64,000 nt of DNA from Lachnospiraceae bacterium UBA2860 (GCA_002350625.1 DEFE01000004.1:588-64587); one strand, 5' to 3'; counted from the first letter of the stretch, positions 16,465 through 26,333 are shown. The notes: a model not told the origin generated them from the sequence alone. Translations and numbers: made by a program.

Positions 16465-18318
16465 TTATCCTCCGCTGTGCAATTCCTTTGGGCAGCACGG
16501 GTCATCCCACGCCGCGAAAAGCAGCAGCGGAAAGACATTGTAGTAGAATTCATAGATGTGATGCTCAAACAGGCAGTCAAGGGCGACGACAGCCAGCACG
16601 AGCAGCAGGAGATACCATTTCTCCACAAGGCTTCTCACGGACAGGGCAATCAGAACGCCGAGGACCGCGATGGTGAGGATGATCCCCGCGTTAAAGAGAA
16701 TCTTCACATAGGAGATATCCATGAAGTTGTACTCCTCCGGCGTGGCGCCCGTCCCGCCGCCGTAGCCCTTCTCCTTGATGACGGTGCCAAGTAAGGTGAC
16801 CGGCTGTGTGCGGTAAGTCGCCTGCGAGACCTCAATCCGGCTCTCCAGGGAAGTAAGATTCATCACCCGCGTGACCAGAGATCTGAACGGGATCCACACG
16901 GCGTCCACACTCTCCTGCCGCATCATGTACAGACACCAGGAGAAAAATACAGCCCACACTGAGGCAATGAGCCCGCCGACGACATAGCCGATGGCTCTAA
17001 GGCCGGCCGGAAGCGTGCGTCCGCCGCTTCCATCTGCCGCCCGATCAGAAGATGCGGCCCGGCCGCCGGACCTTTTTGTGTATCCCCCGGTCAGCAGATC
17101 GGACTTCCCGGTCACGTTATAGCCGAGCTGCCGGAAGAAGGTCATCACGATGACCATGAGGATGCAGATCGAGCTGATCCGCGCGTAGCAGTAGTGCCAC
17201 GCGATGTAGAAGAAAAACAGCATCGGCAGATAGGCGAGATAGGCCCGCCATCCCTTTTTCGGGCGATGGACGAGGCACCAGGCGGCGATGAGGAAAAACA
17301 GATGTGCCGCGCAGTCTGTCGGTGAGATGATGCCGAAGGCGTAGCGGTTCCGCACACCTTCCGCCGTCACCGTATGCGCCACATACTCCTCGATGATGCC
17401 GAGCCGCATGAGCACATAGCCGGTACCAAAAGCCGCAAATCCGCTGATCACGCTGATCCATAAGATCACCCTGGCCCGCTTTCCGGCGGCGGCCACGACG
17501 AGCACCATGAGCGCAAAGATGATGTGCTTCTGCCCGCCCTGCCGGTAGTGCAGAAATCCCGCGGCAAGCAGCGCGATCTCAAGCAGCATGAAAAGGAGGC
17601 GCTTCGACGCTGCGAGTGCCCAGACGGCAATCAGAAGGCAGATGAGCGTCACCTGCCGGTACATCTGTACCGAGAGCGACGAATCGCCGTTGATCCGCGC
17701 GATCATTGTATTCTGAAGGAAACGCACAAAAAAGATGTACTCGAAGGAGAGGTAGAAAACCCCTGCGATGTAGCGGCTGTAAACCCGGATGAAGGCAAAG
17801 TCTTCGCCGGCCCCGGAGCACCGAAGCCACAGATCCCGCGGCTGCTTTCCCATGCTGCTTCCGACCGATAGGTCCCTGCGGAGAAACACGGCGTAGATCA
17901 GCCGCGTCACAACGAGTACAATGAGCTCGGCGAGGGCGAGATCCAGCACGACTCTGTGCGCGGCCGCCATGCCCTTGTCATATTCCCTGTAGAGAACAAA
18001 GAAGAATTCGTCAAAACGGTTGATAAGGATGATGAGCAGTGCGTGCCGGCCGGCAAGCGCAAGCAGTTCTCCAAGAAAGGCGACGACACCGGGAAGTGAC
18101 ACCGTCCGGCTCCCGTCTTCTTCCGGCGCGTCATAAGCGCTGCTTCTGAGCGCAAGTATAAGGCGCGCGGCGGCAAGCGCGACAGAAAGCCCAAGCAGCA
18201 CATAGACAAGAAGCCTGTCCCGCGGAGACGCGGGCTTTAGACTCCATAGCGCGGCGCAGGCACAGGCTGCTATGCCGCTGATGATCTGTATGCTTTTTTC
18301 TGCACTGTTCTTTTTCAT
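16465..18318 (-). CDS. Polytopic membrane protein, O-antigen ligase/polymerase-like
   Basis: 617 residues from ATG 18318, chosen over an in-frame GTG at 18342 because the predicted transcript start is near 18346. Around twelve to fourteen hydrophobic helices are present, with a long charged loop near residues 415-450 and a large late outer loop near 480-545 (TYRTQPVTLLGTVIKEKGYGG). The topology resembles Wzy polymerases and WaaL-type ligases, though no single diagnostic motif is decisive. A second polymerase candidate (EpsG type) is encoded at 33.8 kb, so this could instead ligate the polymer or act on another glycan. It has its own promoter, facing away from the thymidylate kinase gene. About 100 bases separate it from the epimerase gene, with nothing clear in the gap. 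Confidence 0.6.
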   Translation of the reverse strand: MKKNSAEKSIQIISGIAACACAALWSLKPASPRDRLLVYVLLGLSVALAAARLILALRSSAYDAPEEDGSRTVSLPGVVAFLGELLALAGRHALLIILINRFDEFFFVLYREYDKGMAAAHRVVLDLALAELIVLVVTRLIYAVFLRRDLSVGSSMGKQPRDLWLRCSGAGEDFAFIRVYSRYIAGVFYLSFEYIFFVRFLQNTMIARINGDSSLSVQMYRQVTLICLLIAVWALAASKRLLFMLLEIALLAAGFLHYRQGGQKHIIFALMVLVVAAAGKRARVILWISVISGFAAFGTGYVLMRLGIIEEYVAHTVTAEGVRNRYAFGIISPTDCAAHLFFLIAAWCLVHRPKKGWRAYLAYLPMLFFFYIAWHYCYARISSICILMVIVMTFFRQLGYNVTGKSDLLTGGYTKRSGGRAASSDRAADGSGGRTLPAGLRAIGYVVGGLIASVWAVFFSWCLYMMRQESVDAVWIPFRSLVTRVMNLTSLESRIEVSQATYRTQPVTLLGTVIKEKGYGGGTGATPEEYNFMDISYVKILFNAGIILTIAVLGVLIALSVRSLVEKWYLLLLVLAVVALDCLFEHHIYEFYYNVFPLLLFAAWDDPCCPKELHSGG

Positions 18319-18352
18319 AATTCTGTCTTTTTTTCCACCCACAGATATCGTT

Positions 18353-18381
18353 ATTTTACAAAGATTCCTGCCCCTTGTAAA
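18353..18381 (-). promoter_or_regulatory. Promoter of the polymerase-like gene
   Basis: On the minus strand TTTACA (18376-18381) and TAAAAT (18353-18358) are separated by 17 bases, a near-consensus sigma-70 type promoter. Transcription should start near 18346. Confidence 0.7.
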
Positions 18382-18449
18382 CTGCGCGGGCTTTCGGGCC
18401 GATTGCAGCGGAATTGAGCAAAGAACTGTAGAGATCGCACCCCCGCATG

Positions 18450-18458
18450 TGATATAAC
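18450..18458 (+). promoter_or_regulatory. Extended -10 promoter of the thymidylate kinase gene
   Basis: TGATATAAC matches the extended -10 pattern and lies 39 bases before the start codon. It diverges from the minus-strand promoter at 18353-18381. Confidence 0.5.
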
Positions 18459-18496
18459 AAAAAAAAGAACTTGAGCAAGGAAAGGAGCCTCACCTG

Positions 18497-19132
18497 ATGG
18501 CAGACAAAAAACGGGGCGCATTTATCGCCTTCGAAGGCATCGACGGAAGCGGAAAAGGCACGCAGATCAAGAAGCTTAAAAAACGCCTTGAAAAGGAAGG
18601 TTATCCCATCTTCCGGACGGCGGAGCCCAACGACTCCCCCTTCGGCAGCCTGATCCACCAGATCATGATCGGTAGAGTGAAGACGACTAACGACGTCATC
18701 GCCGCCATGTTCGTGGCCGACCGCCTCGACCACATCGAAAATGACACCAACGGCCTCCTGAAATTCATCAGCCAGGGGATCAATGTGATCACCGACCGCT
18801 ACTATTTCTCTTCCTACGCTTACCAGAGCGTCGACCTCCCGATGGACTGGATCATCGAGGCCAACCGGCCGGCAGCGCAGCTCCTCAGGCCGGATCTCAC
18901 CGTCTTCATCGACGTGGATCCGCAGGTGACGATGGCGCGCATCGAGCAGAACCGCCTCACCAGAGAACTCTTCGAGAAGACAGACCGCCTGACAGAGACG
19001 CGGAAGCGTTACTTTGAGGCATTTGAGAAGCTGAAAGACGAAGAGAAGGTTCTCATTATTAACGGCGACCGCGACATAGACGAAATCGCGGATGACATCT
19101 GGGAAAAGACCAGGCACCTGTTTGTCCGGTAA
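18497..19132 (+). CDS. tmk: Thymidylate (dTMP) kinase
   Basis: 211 residues, ATG after AAAGGAG. P-loop FEGIDGSGKGTQ (about 12-23), AEPNDSPFG corresponding to the usual REPGGT region, DRYYFSSYAYQ (DRY motif, about 99-109) and a LID region with TRELFEKTDRL. It phosphorylates dTMP to dTDP with ATP in the cytosol. Length is normal for the family. The location is odd: it is a lone plus-strand gene inside a minus-strand polysaccharide locus, converging on the LtaS-like gene with a 6-base gap and no terminator between. It may be the housekeeping copy stranded by rearrangement, or a second copy. Confidence 0.9.
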   Translation: MADKKRGAFIAFEGIDGSGKGTQIKKLKKRLEKEGYPIFRTAEPNDSPFGSLIHQIMIGRVKTTNDVIAAMFVADRLDHIENDTNGLLKFISQGINVITDRYYFSSYAYQSVDLPMDWIIEANRPAAQLLRPDLTVFIDVDPQVTMARIEQNRLTRELFEKTDRLTETRKRYFEAFEKLKDEEKVLIINGDRDIDEIADDIWEKTRHLFVR

Positions 19133-19138
19133 ATCCCC

Positions 19139-22100
19139 TTAAGGCAGCGAGACGTAACCGTTTATGATCTCCACGCTGCCCTGCGCCTCGAGGATGCGTC
19201 CCAGTGCATCCACCTTGCCGTATACAGCCTTGCCCGGGTCGCAGCCCTCGAACATCAGGCCGGTGCCGTCCATGAAAACAAGGGTGCACCATTTGCAGTG
19301 ATAGCGCCGGTTATAGATATAGCGCAGATTGTTGCAGAAGACTTTGTAATCCTTTTCGGGCACCTTCTTGAAGGTGCTCTTTTTCATATTGAAGATCGCG
19401 AACTTTTCCATCTTCTCGTCGCCGTCATAGTAGCGAAGCGCCGCGCCTTCATAGGGCGCCTCTGTCAGCGCCTCTGAGGCATCTGCTGCCTGTTCCTCTG
19501 TGCCTTCCGCTGCCTGCTCTTCCCCTACAAGAGGGATGAGGCCCGGGCGGAAGGAGAGGTTTTCGACCGCCGCCCCTGCCGGCACCCGGAGGACGCACCA
19601 GTACTGGTCATACGCCGAGCGATCCACCGTAAAAACAGGATTCTCCGGCAGCTGTGCCAGAATCTTCTTTTCGACCGGCGCGCCGTCCTCGTCCGTCTTC
19701 CAGCCTTCCAGATACAGATAGCAGCCGTCCACCCGGCCGCTGCCGGTGAGGCCGCCGGAAGTGGCCGCCTCGCCGGATCCGTCCGCGAGACGATATGTGC
19801 CGTCAGGCAGCACCGCGCGCGGGCTTAAGCAGCCCAGATACAGGGTGCCGCCCATATTTGTCCCGGAGAGCGTCATCGTCCCGTCGGCAGAAAGAGAGAC
19901 ATTCACGCCCTGCCACACGCCCGGCCGGATATCATTGAGCATATAATTCTGTTCTGCGCCCTCTTCTCCCGGCAGCCGCTCCCACAGCGATACGTGCTCC
20001 GGGGACAGATGCTTCGTGTACATCGGGTTCGCATAGGCGGGCAGGAGCAGGCGGTCGATGACATTTCCGCCATCCGTCACGACCTCCTTGCCCGAGTACC
20101 ACTTCGCGCTGCCCGCCGCATTGATAAAGTACGGCTGGATATGCATCGGCGCCGAGGCAAAGACCCGGCCCTTAATGAGGCCGACAAAGTCATCCGCTTC
20201 TCCCGGCGTCAGGGAGATCGTGCGGATTTTTTCCGGATGGTCCTCGTACCAGTAAGCGACGGTACACAGCCGCGCGTCTTTCGACACGTCCGCCTCCGAG
20301 ATGCGGATGTGGATCCGCCCGAAGCGCTTCAGCTTCCCGCCGAGTTCAATCTTACAATTGTGAATTGTCGACTTCTTTTTCTTGATATCAAACAGCAGGC
20401 CGCCGATCGTGCGGCTCTCCGAAAGATCACAGATGGCCAGATTGAGTCCCCACTTTCCGGAGGAATATTCCGTCCCGTCGACGATGATCGAAGATTCCTT
20501 GCCGTCCTTTGTCCCGTTGCTGACCATGGCATAGGTCTCGCCGTCGGGCAGGACGCCTTCATGCGAAAGAAGCGCAGGGCTCAGCTCCTCATAGATCTCA
20601 TCCTTCGTGAGCATCGCAAGGAAGCTTGTTTCCAGAGCATTTCTCAGATCGGACTGAAGACCGAGATTCTTCATGGCCGCCGCCATGGCGTCCGTGAGGT
20701 ACTCTCCCTGGCTCCCGCGGATCGACAGCATGACGGCGTAGCGTCCGCTGTCCACGAGCGGCCGCATCTGCTGCAGCACATAGTCGAAGTCCATGGCGCC
20801 AAGGAGGCTGTGCACGCTCTTGTCTTCCGAGACAAGCGTCGTGTTCCCGGACGCGTCGGTGATGCTGACATCCACCTGCCCGAACAGCAGCTCATTGGGA
20901 TCAGCCGCAAGGGGCATGAACACCTCGCCGTCCGTCGTGATCTCCGATGAGGACAGGCGCGCCATCTCCCTTCCGTCTGCGGCGCTCAGTACGACCTCCA
21001 CACCCGCAAAATCATCGGCAAGGCCGCGGATATGGTAGATACGCAGCATCATCTCGCCGGTGGCGAGATCTATCTGATCGGCAGCCACCGATGCCTTGAC
21101 CTTCTGCGCCGGGTCCACGTTCTTCACCGCTTCCATCTGTGTGAGAAGCCTGGATTTCCGCCGCAGCTCTTTGTTCTCGCCGTCCTGGCCGTGTTCCTCC
21201 GTCAGCGTCTTCACGCCGGAGAAGAGATTGGTTCCAAGTCCAAGCCGTTCCCCCTCGATCGAGGCGCCGAGCGCAGCGATCGTCGTCGGGAAAAAGTCAA
21301 AGGTCGAGAACACTCTGGGCTCCGTGTTGTCCGCTTCCGCGGCGGCGTTGATGAAGCAGGTGTAGACCTTGCGCGTGTAATCCGCCGGCACATCGTCGCA
21401 GAAGTCCGTGTCCATCGTCGGATGATCGCCGCTCAGGACGATCGTCGTATCCTTAAAGAAATCCTGCGCCATGATCCAGCGGACAAACTCCGTCGTCTGC
21501 CGGCTCGAGCAGGCGATGGCGTTGGCATACTTGTTATCGCCGAATTTGTCATCGCACAGGCGGCACTTGTAGCCGTCCTCAAAATGCGTGTCGACGGTCA
21601 GAAGCGTCAGGTTAAACGGCTGGTCTCCCGCGGCAAGCGTCAGCAGCTTTTCTTTTGCAAAAGCAAACAGCTTCTCGTCTTCGTAGCCCCAGAACACCTT
21701 GTACTTCTCGGGAATCAGGCCGGTTTTCCCGGCAAACAGATAGTCCTCGATCGCATAGTTCCCGTGGCTTGCGAAATACTGGCGTCTTCCGCCAAAAGTC
21801 GCGTCCGATCCGATCATAAGCGTCTGCGTATAGCCTTCGTCACCCAGGATATCCCCCAGGGTCCGGATGCCGGGGAAGAACTCGTCCGACAGGGACATCG
21901 CGTTGGCGCCGACCTCCACTTTCAGCGGAAGGCCCGACGTCTCGGCGAACATCGCGCCCATCGTCCAGGTTGTTCCGGAGAGGGCGAGCCCGCCGTTTAA
22001 CACCTCTGAATTTCCGGAGAAGTCTTCATTTTCTTTGGCGAGCTCCGTGAGCTCGGGGATGAGGTTCTCCGGGAAAGCGCCGCCATTTGCCGCGTCGGTG

Positions 22101-22645
22101 AAGGTGTTCTCCATTGATTCGAGATAAATGTAGACGAGATTCCGCTTCTTCTCCGGAAATGTGATCTGCGCCTCCGCCGGATCGACGTAATTCTCCTCGA
22201 TAAACTTCGAGTCGCTGCTCTGATTGCGCAGCCACTCTATAATGGACAGCTGCCTGTCCGCGGCGATGAAGATGCCGGTAAGGAGCAGCACGGTGCCGCA
22301 GGCAAGGATCACATAGCGCAGCGCGCTGAGACGGCTGCCGAAGCTTTTGCGGCCGGCTCCTTCTTCTGCTGTCCGGTCCGCTTTCACCCGGCGGCCCGCC
22401 CGCCACATAAGGAAAAGAATCACCGCAAAGATGGCGCCGGCGGGAAGGGCGCACTTCAGCAGATAGTCGCCGATCATACCATTGCCTGTGCCGGCCAGCG
22501 GCGCCTGCAGCTCGAAGATCAGCTCGTCCATCTTCAGATCCGCCCAGTTGGTCAGCGCCCAGTGCGCACTGAAAGCAAGCAGCAGAGAAAATGCTGCCAG
22601 CAGATACAAAAGAACGATTCCGATGATTTTCAGTATGCGCTTCAA
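19139..22645 (-). CDS. LtaS-like phosphoglycerol transferase (sulfatase fold) with GG/ILEI-type domain
   Basis: 1168 residues. Three membrane helices (about 5-28, 62-82, 110-128) precede an extracellular sulfatase-fold domain (about 165-480): metal-site ESMEN (176-180), nucleophile region SGTTWTMG (Thr at 225/226) and LSGDHPTMD near 408. This is the pattern of LtaS/OpgB enzymes that transfer glycerol phosphate from phosphatidylglycerol to a glycan. Beyond it are about 650 extra residues. One part near 625-755 (YAVMLSIRGSQGE, then IIVDGTEYSSGKWGLNLAI and LLFDI) fits the GG/ILEI fold. The remainder is beta-rich and unrecognised, with four Cys near the C-terminus (CNNLRY, CKWC, EGC). Normal LtaS is about 650 residues. 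The next gene overlaps it by four bases. It probably decorates the surface polymer. Confidence 0.82.
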   Translation of the reverse strand: MKRILKIIGIVLLYLLAAFSLLLAFSAHWALTNWADLKMDELIFELQAPLAGTGNGMIGDYLLKCALPAGAIFAVILFLMWRAGRRVKADRTAEEGAGRKSFGSRLSALRYVILACGTVLLLTGIFIAADRQLSIIEWLRNQSSDSKFIEENYVDPAEAQITFPEKKRNLVYIYLESMENTFTDAANGGAFPENLIPELTELAKENEDFSGNSEVLNGGLALSGTTWTMGAMFAETSGLPLKVEVGANAMSLSDEFFPGIRTLGDILGDEGYTQTLMIGSDATFGGRRQYFASHGNYAIEDYLFAGKTGLIPEKYKVFWGYEDEKLFAFAKEKLLTLAAGDQPFNLTLLTVDTHFEDGYKCRLCDDKFGDNKYANAIACSSRQTTEFVRWIMAQDFFKDTTIVLSGDHPTMDTDFCDDVPADYTRKVYTCFINAAAEADNTEPRVFSTFDFFPTTIAALGASIEGERLGLGTNLFSGVKTLTEEHGQDGENKELRRKSRLLTQMEAVKNVDPAQKVKASVAADQIDLATGEMMLRIYHIRGLADDFAGVEVVLSAADGREMARLSSSEITTDGEVFMPLAADPNELLFGQVDVSITDASGNTTLVSEDKSVHSLLGAMDFDYVLQQMRPLVDSGRYAVMLSIRGSQGEYLTDAMAAAMKNLGLQSDLRNALETSFLAMLTKDEIYEELSPALLSHEGVLPDGETYAMVSNGTKDGKESSIIVDGTEYSSGKWGLNLAICDLSESRTIGGLLFDIKKKKSTIHNCKIELGGKLKRFGRIHIRISEADVSKDARLCTVAYWYEDHPEKIRTISLTPGEADDFVGLIKGRVFASAPMHIQPYFINAAGSAKWYSGKEVVTDGGNVIDRLLLPAYANPMYTKHLSPEHVSLWERLPGEEGAEQNYMLNDIRPGVWQGVNVSLSADGTMTLSGTNMGGTLYLGCLSPRAVLPDGTYRLADGSGEAATSGGLTGSGRVDGCYLYLEGWKTDEDGAPVEKKILAQLPENPVFTVDRSAYDQYWCVLRVPAGAAVENLSFRPGLIPLVGEEQAAEGTEEQAADASEALTEAPYEGAALRYYDGDEKMEKFAIFNMKKSTFKKVPEKDYKVFCNNLRYIYNRRYHCKWCTLVFMDGTGLMFEGCDPGKAVYGKVDALGRILEAQGSVEIINGYVSLP

Positions 22646-23760
22646 CTGTTCACCCTCAGATCCCGCTTCACCGTTTTAGCGACCGATTTGCTCCAGATGC
22701 GGTACCCCGCGCTGTTCGGGTGGAGCCTGTCCGGAAGAAACAGTGCCGGATTCGGCCGTCCGTCCGCCATCAGGAACTTTTTGGTCACATCGATATACGT
22801 CAGATTATAGGCTTTTCTGCAGTACTGTTGCACCATCATGTTGGATGCCGCAATTTCCCGGAGCGCTCCTTCCCGGATCGGACAGGGGCAGATACTGACG
22901 TAGTAGATCGGGACGTCTTTCAGTTTTTTTCTCAGGCTCTTCAGCAGGCGGATCGTATTCTTCGCGTTGACCGCGCCGCTGATCCTCTCGCCATTGCTGA
23001 GATCGTTTGCACCGGCGTAGAGCACAACCGCCGAAGGCTTATAAGACGTGATGAGATTCACATGCCATTCCTGCCAGTTGATGACCGTCGTGCCGCCGAT
23101 GGCCATATTGACGAGCTCATACGGCTCGAAGGCCTGCGGCGCCTCATACCAGAAATCCGCGGTGGAGCTTCCGGCCATCACGATCTTCCCCTGATACGAC
23201 TTGACGGGCTTATACTGCGCCCGGAGCGCGTCCGGGGTAATCCACAGCACCGTGACGGTGCAGGCGTATGTTTTCCCTCTGTAGGCAGCCGTCACCGTGC
23301 ACTTGCCGGGCATCAGCGCCTGGATCCTTCCGTCACCGTCTACCGTGGCCACCGCGCCGTCTGACGACGCATACGCGGGGACGAGCTCCTCGTTGTTGAA
23401 AGCCAGCATCCACTGGCGGCCGCGCACGAGTGTCAGCGACGCCGCGTTGAGTGCCAGCGCTTTAACCTTTATTTTGCAGCTGTACTTCTTCTTCCCGCAT
23501 TTCGCGATGATGCGGCAGGAGCCCGCTGCCACCGCCGTCACTTTCCCTTTCCGGCTCACAGTGGCGACAGAAGGGTTTGTCGTGCTCCACTTCACTTTTC
23601 CCGGCGCATTTTCGAGCGTCAGCTTCGACGTCTCATATTCGATCAGCGTCTGCTTCCTTGTGCTCAGCCGGACCTTTCCGCTGCCGGCCGCAGAAACCTC
23701 GGCCGCAAGGAAGAGGGACAGTAGAAATACTGCCAGTATGCAGCATAGGTGTCGTCTCAT
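22642..23760 (-). CDS. Secreted SGNH/GDSL hydrolase with two BIG2 domains
   Basis: 372 residues with a signal peptide (LCCILAVFLLSLFLAAEVSAA). Two bacterial Ig-like (BIG2) repeats follow, near 30-100 (VKWSTTNPSVATVSRKGKVTAVAAG) and 105-178. The catalytic domain starts near 190: KIVMAGSST with Ser in block I, NMAIGGTT in block II, YAGANDL in block III, and PDRLHPNSAGY carrying the Asp-His pair. SGNH enzymes remove acyl groups from sugars or lipids. Here a role in trimming or moving acetyl groups on the surface polymer is plausible because MBOAT and acyltransferase genes are nearby. The stop overlaps the LtaS-like start (ATGA), so the two are coupled. Confidence 0.87.
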   Translation of the reverse strand: MRRHLCCILAVFLLSLFLAAEVSAAGSGKVRLSTRKQTLIEYETSKLTLENAPGKVKWSTTNPSVATVSRKGKVTAVAAGSCRIIAKCGKKKYSCKIKVKALALNAASLTLVRGRQWMLAFNNEELVPAYASSDGAVATVDGDGRIQALMPGKCTVTAAYRGKTYACTVTVLWITPDALRAQYKPVKSYQGKIVMAGSSTADFWYEAPQAFEPYELVNMAIGGTTVINWQEWHVNLITSYKPSAVVLYAGANDLSNGERISGAVNAKNTIRLLKSLRKKLKDVPIYYVSICPCPIREGALREIAASNMMVQQYCRKAYNLTYIDVTKKFLMADGRPNPALFLPDRLHPNSAGYRIWSKSVAKTVKRDLRVNS

Positions 23761-23791
23761 GAATCAAAAACCTTTCTTTAGGAAACAGCTG

Positions 23792-24727
23792 TTACTTACC
23801 GTCCCTGTGAATCATGTTCCTGTAGATTTCGAAGGACCTGCGGTCAGCGTACCCCTGATTCGACAGAATGAGTCCGGCGAAGAGAGACATCAGCGCCGCT
23901 ATGGCCGCGAATCCGCAGACGATCAGCGTGGGGAATCTCTCTACAAGCCCTGTCCTGGCATAGGCCACGACGATCGGAATAAAGAAGACCAGGGCGAGCA
24001 GCGCAAGAAACGCAGCAATCAGGCCGAAGAACGCGAGCGGCTTGTAATTTCTGTAAAGCTTCGCGATCATATGCAGCACCCGGAGCCCGTCCGAATAAGT
24101 ATTCAGCTTCGACACACTTCCCTCCTGCCGGTCGCGGTAGTCGACGATCACATTTTCGATCTGCATCTGATGATTCACGGCATGAATCGTCATCTCCGTC
24201 TCGATTTCAAAGCCCGTGGAGAGGACCGGGAAGGTCTTCACAAAGTCGTAGCTGAAGGCCCTGAGGCCGGTCATGATATCCTTGATCTCACAGCCGAACA
24301 GGCGGTTGATCGCGGACCGGACCATCGAATTGCCGAAATTGTGGAACGGCCGCTTGTTCTCCTGAAAATACGTTGAGGAAAGCCTGTCGCCGATGACCAT
24401 ATCCGCATTGTGCTCAAGCACGAGGTCTACCATTTCGCGCACCTTCTCGAGCGAGTAGGTATTATCTCCGTCGACCATGACGTAGCATGCGGCGTCTATT
24501 TCACGGAACATGCGGCGAATGACATTTCCTTTTCCCTGCATATATTCGTGCCGCACGACGGCCCCGGCTTTTTCGGCGTATTCCACCGTCCGGTCCGATG
24601 AATTATTATCATACACATAGACGACCGCTTCCGGCAGTCTCTCCTTAACGTCACTCACCACGGATTGTATCGTCAGTTCCTCATTGTAGCAAGGAATGAT
24701 CACTGCTATTTTATCCATGCCGTGCAT
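23792..24727 (-). CDS. Membrane-anchored family 2 glycosyltransferase (GtrB/DPM-like)
   Basis: 311 residues. GT-A core: AVIIPCYNEELTIQSVV (about 8-24), VYDNNSSDRT, QGKGNVIRRMF and metal-binding MVDGDNTY near 88. Two hydrophobic helices at the C-terminus (about 228-255 and 265-288) anchor it in the membrane. The pattern is that of enzymes that make polyprenyl-phosphate-linked glucose or a similar donor for use outside the cell. AAGGAGGT precedes both ATG 24727 and ATG 24718, so the first few residues are uncertain. It lies between the SGNH gene and the MBOAT gene in one minus-strand unit, and would supply lipid-linked sugar for side-chain addition to the polymer. Confidence 0.86.
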   Translation of the reverse strand: MHGMDKIAVIIPCYNEELTIQSVVSDVKERLPEAVVYVYDNNSSDRTVEYAEKAGAVVRHEYMQGKGNVIRRMFREIDAACYVMVDGDNTYSLEKVREMVDLVLEHNADMVIGDRLSSTYFQENKRPFHNFGNSMVRSAINRLFGCEIKDIMTGLRAFSYDFVKTFPVLSTGFEIETEMTIHAVNHQMQIENVIVDYRDRQEGSVSKLNTYSDGLRVLHMIAKLYRNYKPLAFFGLIAAFLALLALVFFIPIVVAYARTGLVERFPTLIVCGFAAIAALMSLFAGLILSNQGYADRRSFEIYRNMIHRDGK

Positions 24728-24759
24728 TCCACCTCCTTCCGTTTCCGCTCTCTTTGCTC

Positions 24760-26283
24760 CTAAAACTGCATGTAGATAAAGGCGGCGGCGTCAAAGCCGG
24801 GGCCGTAATAACCGAACAGTACGACAAACAGAACCAGCCCGTAGTAGCAAATCCAACGCATCGGAAGCGGAAGCGCCGCGACAGCTTCCCGCACGCTGCC
24901 TTTTTTCTCCTCGTAGAAGCTGATCAGCCACATGAGTCCGATCGCGAGCAAAAGGACTCGAAAATGTCTCTCGCTGACGCCGTACTGAAAAAGACTGGTG
25001 CGATCGAACAGCGCTCCCGGCAGAAACTTTTCGGGGATTCTTTGCAGGAGCTCAACTGCATGATCGAGGGTAATGATCCGGCCGATCGTGAACAGAAGAT
25101 ACGTCCTGATCATCCGGAACAGGAGATAGCCGGTTGTATCTCCCTTATTTTTCAGGCGGTCGCGGAACCGCTTTGTTTCAGGCGCAAAGACCTGTGACAG
25201 AAAGATCAGCGCGCCCCAGTAGAGTCCCCAGTACAGGTAAGGCAAGCTGATGCCGTGCCAGAGTCCCGTCAGAATCCACACCGTGAAAAGAGGCAGGATC
25301 AGCGGAAGCGCCCTGCCCGCCCGCTTGCCGAGGTGTTTTCTTGAAAACGCCGTCAGCTTAATCGAAAAGGAGGACGTCGCAAGGGGCATATACACATACG
25401 TCTTGAACCACCCGCCAAGGGTTATATGCCACCTTCTCCAGAATTCCGCGGCAGATCCGGAGAAAAACGGTCTGTTGAAGTTTCTGCTTAAGCTGATCCC
25501 GAGCATGCCGGATATGCCCTCCGCCATATCCATGCATCCGGAGAAATCGGCGTATAATTCCAGCGGCCGCAGCAAAAGCCCCAGAAGCACCACGGATCCA
25601 ACCGCCTGATTCCCCACATCAAAGACGCCGGACAAAAAAACCGTGAGTCTGTCAGCCACGACCAGCTTTTTCATGAGTCCGAATAAAAAGAGCTGGGCTC
25701 CGAAGCAGAACGTCCGGTAATCGGCTTTTTTCCCGACGGTGACCTGCTCCTTCAGGTTCATGTAGCTCTCAATAGGGCCCTGAAGGATTTTGGGGAAGTA
25801 GAAAATAAACATGAGAAAACGGAGGGGATTCTTTTCCGCTCCTGTTTTTCTCAGATACACGTCCGCGAGATAGCCGATCACCGACAAAGTATAGTAGGAG
25901 ATGCCCAGCGGCACAAGGATCGGAACCGGCGCCTTCCTGACGTTGAGATAATCCAGCAGCATCTGTCCGAACTTCCCGTACATCCACATCGCTATCAACA
26001 TGAGGACGCCAAGAAGAAGGATCAGTCTCCGCACGTGCCGGCGCCACGAGACGATCGGCTCGCCCCGCCCGGCCCCCTTTGCCAGCGCCCCCATCACAAG
26101 CGCAAACAGCCATCCGATGAGCGCTGCCGCGGCAATGTACGCGATCTGCTCTACGCCCCAGCTCGCATAAAAAGCAATGCTTGCCGCGAGCAGTAAGTAA
26201 GGCCGCAGCAGGCAGGGCAGCAGATGATATAAAATGATCAGCCCTAAAAGGCAAACCAGAAAAATCGGGTCCGTAAATGTCAT
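24760..26283 (-). CDS. MBOAT O-acyltransferase (AlgI/DltB-like)
   Basis: 507 residues with about eleven membrane helices. Family blocks are visible: FPKILQGPIESYMNL near 172-186, ELYADFSGCMDMAEGIS near 240-256, NFNRPFFSGSAAEFWRRWHITLG near 265-287, and LTGLWHGISLPYLYWGLYWG near 339-358 with the invariant histidine. AlgI and DltB proteins pass acyl groups across the membrane to an SGNH-type partner that acetylates a polysaccharide, or D-alanylate teichoic acid. The probable partner, an SGNH protein, is encoded at 29.2-31.1 kb. There is no dltA or dltC in the window, so acetylation is more likely than D-alanylation. Its promoter overlaps a divergent one at 26.35 kb. Confidence 0.9.
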   Translation of the reverse strand: MTFTDPIFLVCLLGLIILYHLLPCLLRPYLLLAASIAFYASWGVEQIAYIAAAALIGWLFALVMGALAKGAGRGEPIVSWRRHVRRLILLLGVLMLIAMWMYGKFGQMLLDYLNVRKAPVPILVPLGISYYTLSVIGYLADVYLRKTGAEKNPLRFLMFIFYFPKILQGPIESYMNLKEQVTVGKKADYRTFCFGAQLFLFGLMKKLVVADRLTVFLSGVFDVGNQAVGSVVLLGLLLRPLELYADFSGCMDMAEGISGMLGISLSRNFNRPFFSGSAAEFWRRWHITLGGWFKTYVYMPLATSSFSIKLTAFSRKHLGKRAGRALPLILPLFTVWILTGLWHGISLPYLYWGLYWGALIFLSQVFAPETKRFRDRLKNKGDTTGYLLFRMIRTYLLFTIGRIITLDHAVELLQRIPEKFLPGALFDRTSLFQYGVSERHFRVLLLAIGLMWLISFYEEKKGSVREAVAALPLPMRWICYYGLVLFVVLFGYYGPGFDAAAFIYMQF

Positions 26284-26333
26284 TTGTGCACCGTTTCAGG
26301 CATTTTCACGCCAAATGAATGTCAAAACAATTC

